This document shows positions 55,600 to 64,000 of a stretch of 64,000 nucleotides of DNA, one piece after another. The position numbers and the translations under genes are program-made. Origin of the DNA: Anastrepha obliqua (Eukaryota > Arthropoda > Insecta > Diptera > Tephritidae). The notes below the pieces were generated by a model, which did no database searches, had not been told where the DNA came from, and saw only the letters and a program-made list of their open reading frames with translations. Position 1 is the stretch's first letter, and the number at the start of each line of letters is the position of its first letter. Where the stretch lies: the NCBI RefSeq assembly GCF_027943255.1, contig NC_072893.1, positions 248,001 to 312,000 on the forward strand, given 5' to 3'.

Positions 55600-58500
55600 A
55601 ATATGCTGTTGAGGTACATAAGTTATTATTACACCTAAATAATAATGCCCTAAGTATCTAAGACGACATTCCCAGTAACCCGGTATGTATATATTTATGA
55701 GTTTAATATAACTGACTATTGAATTTATTGAGCACAAAACAATGTTTTTTATTTATAAAAAAAAAATAATTAAAAAAGTTATGTATCATTTTTCATGTTT
55801 TTATTTGGTGTTCATCACACAGGACGGGAGGTTCTTTATACATACATATGTGCAATAATCTTTTTTTGGGAATATTGAATGTGTTGTGATTACTATCAAA
55901 GTACCTGTTTCTCATACACTCGGGTGTGTGGCGAAGATATAAAAAAGACACTGCCCACTAAGCGATAGCGCATAACACCAAAAAGTAGTGGTTATTTTTA
56001 TGCAGCGTATTCATAAGATCGCATCTTGAGATTCTAGGGTTAATATCGGTTCAACTTAATAGTAATAAATATAATACAAATATGCAGTCTTAACAATAAC
56101 ACTTCCGTTTTTAGATTTAAACTGTTGAATTTTCATTTCATTCAAAATAAATTTATTTTATTACTAGTTATTAATTTAGTTAACGACCAAGAATGATAGT
56201 TGAAAACAGGTGTCTAAGTTTGGGCAGAACCAAGGCAGCGAATATATACGAATGTATAATAGTGTAAAATACATTAATTTAACAAACAACAAGGAATAAT
56301 GCGATAGTTAAAAGCAATTGTATAAGTTCGTAGGGGTGAAATCGAAGTATACAAGTACATACCCGGCGTATGTTTTTAGTAGTCTTTATATAGTAGAATC
56401 ATAAGAATTGAGATGTAAATGGGTGTACTATTGTTTTATTAACCTTAGCACTTCACAACCTTCAACTATTTTAAAATATCTGTTATATCGGCTATAACCG
56501 CTGTTTCGGCTCGATTCCCTCAATGTTAAAATGATAGGCAGTACCAGCTGTATTCTTCTAAGTTTGAAGAAAACCGGCCTTAGTCTGTCTCCCTTTCATT
56601 AGTCTGATCATTTGACTGCTATGTTTATTTCTGTGTATTTCGATTCTGTTAGGCTATTGTTCCTAGTAGATTAATATGCACGTGTATAGAAAAACCAACA
56701 ACAAGCGCTTTCAAAGGCCGACCCTACTTTCAAATTTACGGTGTAAGATAAAAGTATTCTCACACCCAATTTTACCGCTTACTCGAATCACTTTTAAGCT
56801 AATTTTTCTTGCGTTTACTTTATAATTTGCATACGAATTATTTTAGAAACGGAGCTTGCTGCATGTGCGTAGGAGGTGCGGTTCAATGGATGCCAAGAGT
56901 AACCACTGACTGTCGTAATTAATTATGTATGTATAATGTAAATACTTTACATATACACTGAGCCGTCAGAATAACCCGAACTCACCTTGTTTAAGTAAAG
57001 AAATCGTACTCAATGGCTTTGTATTTAAGTAGTGTTAGAAAAATATTAGTCTTAAAATAGTGATCATACAATTTATAGCCGGAACAATATAAGAAGAATA
57101 TAAAAAAGCTTAAGAAAGATATGATTAATTTTATAACGTTAAAAGAAAATTTATAAAGGGCGATCAAATTTAATATTGTATTTTAAAAACGCTTCACGAA
57201 GTGTAATTTGACTTGAGTATGTGATGCAAATTTAATATGTAAAAAAATAGTTCGCCCTATACGCAAAACAAATAGGTACCGGTTACGTGATGTAATATAT
57301 AAAAAAATATTTGAAGGGAAATACTTTATAAATACTGTTTTTGTTCATTTAGACATAACTTTAACTGTTTTTGTCATATTATTTTAAATGCATTCTTTTT
57401 TTGCCATTTATATTAAAAAAAATTTAAAAAAGTTACTTTTCAAAAAAATCATTCAGTTTAGAGGTAACTTTTCTTTGTTCGAAAGCACATTTTCTTTTGG
57501 AAATTTAAATTTTTTTGGAAAAACAAAATCTGGCAACTTTATATTAAGCAGAGAGAATGAAAACAGAGAAGACAGAAACATGAAGTTATTGAATATGTAT
57601 TGGTTTTGCTTTGCACACGCTTGCGCACGCGTGCTTTGCAAATGCTTGCCAGCGCAATTCAATGTTCGTATTTGCTATGGGCATAAGTAATTCTGTATGT
57701 GTATGTATTTTTGATGTTTCGCTTTTACCTCTTAATTTTTATTATGTGCAAAATCAAAGAGTAAACAAAAATATCAGCACAACAAAAAACAAACAAGAAC
57801 AAAATTCATCTGGTGATTTTAAAAAATTATGTACAAAACATTTCTGTAATTACCGATTATGTCAAATACATATATATATATGTATGAATGTATGTATGTA
57901 TGTCTGTATAGCAATCGTAAGTAAAGTCATCCTGCTTAATTATCGTCGGATTTTGCCCTGTTTTGTACGTGTAGGTATATGCACGTAACAGAAAATAAAA
58001 TTTGTTGAATATTTTAAAAATATAATATATGTATATTCTGGCGGATCATCAATGTCGCTTGTAAGCCAAGAAGCTAAAAATAAAGTTGCTGTACTATACA
58101 AATTTTCGCTTGACGAGCAGAAAAATGGTGAATCGAAAGCAGTGCAATAAGTACATTTTTTTCTTAAAGTACGGTCTTATTTCGAATTTTAGAATAAAAT
58201 ATTTATTTTCTTTAAATTTTAATAAAATCAATTCAATAAAAAAAGTAAATGAAATTAAATGGTAAATAATTATTTTTATATATGCGAATAACAACTACTG
58301 GGCGACCCTAGTAATATTTAATAATGCTGCTGAGGAACATGATATTCTCTGTATGGTTTCAGTAACTTAGTTTACTTCATGGTATGACTAACGAATGTCG
58401 GACTTGGTAAATTTAATTATGGCGTCAGTTCATTACATTACAGGTGGTTGACTTTAATGTAAAACATTCAAGTTCTCTTTATCTTGTTACCTCTTTTATT

Positions 58501-59240
58501 CTGTTTTCTTGAACTGTAAAAGCACGAAAGTTTCTCTACGACACCGTCGTCACTAGAACTAAATGCATTGAATCGCATCGAAACGAAACGAATCGTTAGC
58601 TGTGTTGCAAATATGAGACCCTAACCAGGTAGGTTAGCACCATGTTGATCACTACCAAGAGAGGACATACGGGCCGTCGATGTGCAAATATTGTACCTCC
58701 TAAAATAGTGTGCTAAGCATATATGTATGTATATGTGCATTTACGTAAGTAGGAGCTTTTTGGTGTGGTCTTGCTTTCTTACGAAATGTATCTAAGCCAA
58801 TAAGTCGACAATTCAAGCAGTTAGTTAACTGTTATTGTAAGTTTAGATTGTTATTATTTTTAATTTAAAGAAAGTTAACGAAGCATAAAAGCATACGTTT
58901 AACAAATTTACTCCAAATCGCATAAATTAGCAGTTAAGAGATTTAAGGTTTAGTTTCCTTATTTCACTTTGTCTCGGTCTTAATAATACTCGTGTACCTA
59001 TACTATATCCGGAGTGCTTTTTTGATAAACCTCCCAGAAGTTGTTCATTGTTGGGCGTCTATGCTACTTCACTTATGAAATTCCTTAATATGGGAAATGT
59101 TTGTAACGAGTTGGGACCAAAAATAATGGGCGTATTTGCAGTTCTCGCCAGGAACAACCGCCACTTGGCGCTCTATGTCAACTGATTTGGGTTCTGTGAT
59201 TAACATTCCTCCCAAAATTTGAGCGTCATTGCTTGATATT
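55600..59240. other. Long AT-rich non-coding stretch
   Basis: No motif-bearing frame. The frames at 57388-57988 are Phe/Lys/Asn-rich. A (TATG)n run sits at 57888-57902. Near 58618 GACCCTAACCAGGTAGGTTA may be an old LINE end, without further support. Confidence 0.3.
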
Positions 59241-59279
59241 TGTAACAGTTACGTCGTTTTGAGTACCTTTGCACGTGTT

Positions 59280-59860
59280 TTCGAAATTGTATTATATTAA
59301 ATTTTGCGTTAAAAATAGATTCATTGTGATACTCTAAAGAAAGCAGTCGTTTATGATTGGCATAAGCGCTTCAGAAGAGATCCTAAGTCCATCGAGGATG
59401 ACGAACGTAGTGGTAACTGATGATAATACCAATAAAGTAATAAAGTGAAAGAAAATTTGATCAATAACGTCTAATTAACCATCAGAGAGCTGGCAGAGGA
59501 CTTGAAGATTGCTCGTGATTTGGATTTGCGCCATACTGCTACAAAGTTGGTCCCAAAGGACTTGAATTTCATGCAAAATAGGGGCCGCGTTGATATCGTC
59601 AAAGGCATGGTTTTCAAAGTTGAATCCGACTCAACATTCATCAAACGGATCATTAGTAGAGACGAAACGTGGATTCAGGAGTATGAGACGCATTCCAGAT
59701 ATCAGGAGAGTGCGTGGAGAGTTTCGAATGAACCAAGACCATGACCACCGACGTGGTTCGTTTACAGTCAATAAAGAAAGCTACGCTCACGATTTTTATG
59801 GATTATAACGTTATTGTACACCATGAATTTTTTCCAAAAAATTATACAGCTAGGTAGGTA
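59280..59860 (+). pseudogene. Mariner transposase remnant
   Basis: Readable blocks in order: VVYDWHKRFRRDPKSIEDDE (first HTH), LTIRELAEDLKIA (second HTH), RHTATKLVPKDLNFMQ, ISRDETWIQEYETHSRYQES (first catalytic Asp), SNEPRP, and FMDYNVIVHHEFFPKNYTA near 59800-59850. Sequence stops there at the start of LINE tail DNA, so the second and third Asp are missing. The block after LKIA lacks about 12 residues of the family pattern. Related to the copy at 27790-28345. Confidence 0.8.
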
Positions 59861-60590
59861 GGTGGGTAGAAGTGGCAGTCGGTCTCTAAACCAACTCACC
59901 GTTGCCGAACCATTGTGATATCACAGTAGTAGTTTACCTAGTACTCCTCGTTAAGTAATTTATTTAAGTGCAAATCCATTAATTCGGCTACCAGTATCTA
60001 AACCTAATGGCATGCTCCTCCTCCTTCTCATACTTGCAGCTTCTGCAATAGTCGAAATGAGGTACGTTCAAACTTTCAGCACGTCGACCTAGGAGACAAT
60101 GGCCTGTGATCAAAGCCATTAACATAGAGACGTTTTTTCTTCACCGATTAAGTAACGCCTTTGTGCGTCTGGCGTCCCATTTTGGCCAAATTCTTTTTTT
60201 AGCATTGCATGTCAGACTATCAACCCGTTTCGCGTTCGCTGAAGTGACATTGCTACTTGTACCACGCAGTTTGTGGGTTGAGAATAAATATAAACATTTG
60301 TGCTTAACCAGACAGCTACCTCATTAATGGTTAGAATTTCAACTTGAAATACGCTTCTTTCTGTTGACCCAAAGCCAACTGTCAAGCTTTGGGCCATCAG
60401 TAAAGAACCGTAAATAACATATTAAAATATGGTTTGACCGAAATAAGAGAACTTTGACCAAAAACATCGTCGCATGAGTATCTCTCAAGAATTGTTGAAT
60501 AATGATCCAGATTTTAAAAGAGTCATAACCAATTGTCACAATGGAAGAGTCCAAGAGAGTCAAGAGTCGATAGCGGAAAATCGCCGAACA
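59855..60590 (-). pseudogene. LINE (I superfamily) RNase H and C-terminus, 3' end
   Basis: From about 60570 on the minus strand: FTDGPKLDSWLWV (RNase H first Asp), SVFQVEILTINEVAVWLS (Glu), then sequence in mixed frames, and at 60110-60040 ALITGHCLLGRRAESLNVPH with YCRSCKYEKEEEHA, the C-terminal Cys/His motif. The 3' untranslated part ends in CTACCTACCTAC-type repeats at 59855-59870. Heavy decay. It is a different family from its neighbour, judging by the tail. Confidence 0.7.
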
Positions 60591-60664
60591 CGCAAAACAC
60601 TTGTCTTATTTATGTCTTTCACAAACAAACTAAACATGCTATATTGTTAAAACCGTGGCATATC

Positions 60665-62030
60665 TTCGAGGCGAGTGTTAGATTAGATTAGATTAGATTT
60701 GTGGGGGGTTGGAAAAGTCCAAGCACTCAGTCAGTAGACCATTGTACTACACCCGGATAGATATCAGTAGAAAGAATAGAGATAGGAAAGATAAAAAGTG
60801 GATGGTAAAACGGATAAATTAGTTTGAGGTCACTCTTCCACAAATCTCTTGGATTCATTGATGAATTTCAAGAGATCCGGAAGAGGAAGAGTATGAACTT
60901 TGTCCATTACTCTGTATATGGCAACCCAATATCCTAAGTCTGATTCTGGAAAATGCAAGACAGCTACAGAGAAAATGCCCTGCAGTGTCGTCATTCTCAA
61001 AACAGGATAGGCATATCGGACTGTTTACGACCCCCATGGTAGCCATATGCTGTGCCCTGTGTTTACACCCACCAGTACTATCAGGTCCTTTCTGCTGAGT
61101 TTTAGGAGAAAGGTCGCTGTTTTACTGTTTGGTTCTTTCACAAAGCACTTGGCTACTCTGCACGAGTTCACCTCAGACCAACGACTTCTGTGGGTAGACC
61201 TCATGAAGTCGTCAATCCATAGTTGAATCGATGCAGAATGGACACCCAGAAAGGGTTCAGGGCCTAGTGGCATACTTGCAGAGCCTTCATTTGCCAATTT
61301 ATCAGCTAAATCGTTCCCTGTAACACCACAATGTCCAGGCGCCCAAATAAACTAACTTTGTTGTGTTCTGCAACACGGTTCAGTTTTGTCTTACATTCAC
61401 CGACTAACCTCGAAAAGCAGCGTGGGTTAGCAAGGGCTTTTAGTGCAGCTTGACTGTCACTACAAATTCCAATACTGTTGCCCCGCCACTTTTTCTCAAT
61501 TAGCCAGTACGCCACATTCAAGATGGCATAGACTTCCGTAAGGAATACCGTGGCCATCTGTCCTGTGGCATTGTCCACCGGCATCGAGAACAGTGTGCAC
61601 CGCTCCGACAACTGGTGGTATATCTGACAGTGGCCAGTGCTTACTTCATTTCCCCAGACTCCGTTTAACTTGAGCCTGTATGCCGCTCTAATTGCTTCCT
61701 TTCGAATTTGAAGATCTAAGTTCAGAATGGCATTAAGGGCATCACCAGATGTTGTGCTCATGGCACCTGTGATACTCAAGCACACACTTCTCTGTAGCCT
61801 GTTTAGGGGTTTTACTCTGGAATTAATCATTGTGGCTTTCCACCATACTACAGAGGCGTATGTAATAATGAGTCTAATCAGGGTGATGTACAGCCAGTGT
61901 ACTATCGCCGGTCTTAGACCCCATGTCTTGCCAAAGGTTCTCTTACACTGCCAGAAGACTTTTAGTATTCGAGAGACCTTCTGCTCGACGTGTTTCTTCC
62001 AGCAAAAACCTCGTATCTACTATAAGTATC
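60665..62030 (-). mobile_element. LOA/R1-like LINE 3' part with (TAATC)n tail
   Basis: A 5'-truncated minus-strand LINE. From 62030: KKHVEQKVSRILKVFWQCKR, ITLIRLIITYASVVWWKATM (RT thumb), then SVCLSITGAMSTTSGDALNA, RNase H fragments, the Cys/His end and a 3' UTR that closes with (TAATC)n at 60678-60695. Confidence 0.85.
60855..62024 (-). pseudogene. LINE ORF2 C-terminal third: RT thumb, RNase H, Cys/His knuckle
   Basis: The frame at 61306-61830 holds SVCLSITGAMSTTSGDALNA followed by RNase H. VFLTEVYAIL corresponds to the Glu block and IGICSDSQAALKALA carries the third catalytic acid. The first (TDGSK) is missing because sequence between GHCQIYHQLSERC and FSMPVD is shortened. A frameshift near 61300 leads to ANEGSASMPLGPEPFLGVHS and LSRKDLIVLVGVNTGH. 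ICLSCFENDDTAGHFLCSCL follows in the next frame (60855-61046). Open stretches are long, so decay is moderate. Confidence 0.83.
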
Positions 62031-62039
62031 GTATCAAAT

Positions 62040-62840
62040 AAGTTATAACTTTTCATAGAAGTTAAGTAACTCTAAACATTTTTATCGATTTACTAAAAAT
62101 TATGATTTTGTAGATACTAGGTTAACACAGAAAGGGGACGGTTTTGTAACACTTCTCGTACTTACCATACAAAAATTCATATTTTAATTTGTGGGAAAAA
62201 TTAATCTACCATATGAATATATAGTTAACATGCTTCTAACCCTCGTATCTTACTAAAGCTTTAAGTTTTTTCTCACTAAATATTTTTTTTATTTTCATCA
62301 AAATTGCTTCTACCTTTGCATATTTTCAATAAAAGTGAAATAAAGGAAGTATATTTTTTCTAATCAGAAGAAAATCAAACTCATAGTTCAGCGAAATAAA
62401 AGCTGCTTTATTAATTTGAAATCAAAACGATGCATTTTATGTTTTCAGTTTCCTTCAGTTGTATAGACTAAACTGATAAATTATGTAACTGATTTAAACA
62501 TATCATAATTGCATATTACGGTAATAGCTTTGGTTGGCTTGATAATTTGTCGTTTTATTCCTCACTATTGAGTAAAAGAAAAATTAGCGCTTCTCTTCCA
62601 CATGTCAAATACTTAGAGGCTTTAAATGCTTCGTCAGTACGAACTAAGCTCCCTCAGATGTGTATTATATTAAGTCACTGCACATTGAAAGCGTCAGCCT
62701 TGCCAATGCTTCACTTTATTAATAAGACACGTTCAATTAATTGATACACTGAAAAATATTAAACCACATATTTAAACCTTCATATTAATTACGGTATGTT
62801 TGGAAAAGCTAATAAGCTAATAAACTCTTTCCTTATATCC
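62040..62840. other. AT-rich non-coding stretch
   Basis: Nothing recognisable; the frame at 62547-62744 has no motif. Confidence 0.3.
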
Positions 62841-62846
62841 ATAACA

Positions 62847-63105
62847 TCCATAGCCGAATGGGTTTGTGCGTAACTACCATGCGGTAGAGCCCGTGATAGA
62901 AACCAATTGCCGCCCCTCGGCAGTCAATGGCAAACCTCTAAGTGTATGGTATTTCTGTCCTCATAAAAAACACCTGCCGTTCCGAAGCGGCATAAAACTG
63001 TACGCCTCTCCATTTGTGAAACAACTTCAAGACTTACACCGTAAATTGGAGGAGAAGCTTAGTCAAACACCCAACAAAGGATGAGCGCCAATTATAACAT
63101 AAAAG
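62847..63105 (+). repeat. tRNA-derived SINE with damaged head
   Basis: ATAGCCGAATGGGTTTGTGC keeps the A box. The B-box region is deleted and the sequence passes from ATAGAAACCAATTG straight into CCGCCCCTCGGCAGTCAATG. The rest follows: CACCTGCCGTTCCGAAGCGG, CATTTGTGAAACAACTTC, CACCCAACAAAGGATGAGCG and CCAATTATA. Diverged throughout. Confidence 0.85.
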
Positions 63106-64000
63106 TATATATGTATATGAAAATATATAAGTATATATAATCCGTAATATGTCTCAGCGCCATGTTCAGGTTATATTCAGACATGTAAATACAATACAAT
63201 TCACCACTTTTGCTTTTAAATGGCTAAGAGAACTTTCCTTTTAAATACGATTTTTACCTGATTTTTTGGCACCGAAAATCATTTAAGTTCTATGGAGAGG
63301 AAGCCAAGGGCACTTCTGAGGGAACTATTCAATTATTTCATAAATTGACATTTTATCTATTAATCTCACGTACAAATATTTACTGAATGAAATGATACAA
63401 TACTTAAAAAGCATAATATCAAGTGGAAGCATTATAACTGTGGGCCAACTAATGGTGTTTTCTTTTCTCGAATGCGTTCCGATTCTGAATTTGAGCGTTG
63501 TCTAGGTGGTTTTATTTTATCTGTGCAGACAAGTAAGTCGTTTTTTTATTATACTCTATTATATATATTATTTATGGAAGGGTTGAATCTTTTTCGCTCA
63601 TGTGAAAACTTTAAAATAATTAAAGTGAAATAAATTTTATTTCCATATATTGTCTGGTCATATATGTAAGGGCATATCTTAAATTAATTGAAAGTAACTT
63701 CAGCAACAAGAGTGAATGTGTGGAGTGCATATTGGGGAAACTATTTCCCCCCCTCCCCCCCCTCTCACAAGCAGGATTGGAGGACGACTAAATCCTTTAT
63801 TTGGGGGAAGGGAATATAATGCGATGTAATAGATGAAAGATTTCCGGTTTTGACGAAAGTGTCCCCTGTGGAAAATAAGAAAACGTATAATTGACTTGCT
63901 TAAAGAAGTAAAACGGCTCAATTCTCACAAACTGCATTGCACGGACTTTTAGTATATTATTTTATACTAATATATATATAATTATACTGTTATTTGTGGT
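63106..64000. other. AT-rich non-coding stretch
   Basis: No gene recognised. A C-rich run at 63747-63763 and scattered TATA runs are the only notable composition. Confidence 0.35.

Noticed and set aside
55917..55935. ACTCGGGTGTGTGGCG patch as a telomeric or regulatory repeat
   Set aside because: Single short occurrence with no repetition.
57388..57988. 100- and 125-codon plus-strand ORFs
   Set aside because: Phe/Lys/Asn-rich composition as expected by chance in AT-rich DNA, overlapping each other, no motif.
63747..63763. C-rich run as a G-quadruplex element
   Set aside because: A single homopolymer-like C tract interrupted by T, without the spaced G-run pattern needed for a firm call.

Overview
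This is a eukaryotic, AT-rich, repeat-dominated stretch. The mix of elements points to a dipteran, most likely a tephritid fruit fly. It holds a tRNA-derived SINE with a (TA)n tail, RTE- and LOA-type LINEs, mariner/Tc1/pogo transposases, and Helitrons with TC...CTAG ends. The species assignment is an inference from repeat families recalled from insect genomes; no search was run. I found no intact host protein gene. The window is best read as intergenic or intronic DNA built by many rounds of transposon insertion and decay.

Layout. 1-5.1 kb: Helitron helicase remnant (-), Tc1-like transposase end (+), two pieces of an RTE LINE (-), a SINE tail. 5.1-7.8 kb: the best RTE copy (+), broken by frameshifts and deletions. 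7.8-12 kb: mostly non-coding. 12.1-12.7 kb: an internally deleted Helentron-type ORF with an endonuclease domain and an inverted repeat in front of it. 12.85-15.9 kb: a SINE, a convergent tRNA-like unit, a LINE C-terminal fragment, a piggyBac-like remnant. 15.92-17.86 kb: a complete-ended non-autonomous Helitron (-) with internal tandem repeats. 17.9-18.5 kb: a Tc1-like fragment. 19.8-20.3 kb: a local tandem duplication, followed by an RT fragment. 22.98-25.21 kb: a young, 5'-truncated LOA-like LINE with an open 714-codon frame and a 12-bp target-site duplication.

26.8-28.4 kb: gypsy-like, Tc1-like and mariner remnants. 32.4-36.9 kb: a SINE, then a long decayed LOA-like LINE (-) interrupted by another SINE. 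37.8-41.96 kb: a transposase remnant, a possible terminal exon, and two full-length SINEs, one with a 12-bp target duplication. 43.3-44.7 kb: two fragments of a mariner-related family. 45.18-45.84 kb: a 660-bp foldback element. 46.09-48.75 kb: a second Helitron (+) whose 5' tip was split by a pogo/Tigger-like transposon and whose body is an alternating 120/129-bp array. 49.5-51.4 kb: a pogo-like transposase apparently split by a Tc1-like element. 52.1-52.4 kb: a 137-bp tandem duplication. 52.4-59.2 kb: largely featureless. 59.3-62.03 kb: a mariner remnant and the 3' ends of two LINEs. 62.85-63.1 kb: a last SINE.

The elements do not work together as a pathway. Their relations are nesting and parasitism: SINEs presumably use LINE machinery, and non-autonomous Helitrons and deletion derivatives depend on enzymes encoded elsewhere. 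The best leads are the nested Helitron/pogo structure, the shared minisatellite body of two Helitrons with different 5' ends, the Helentron fusion ORF, and the foldback element.
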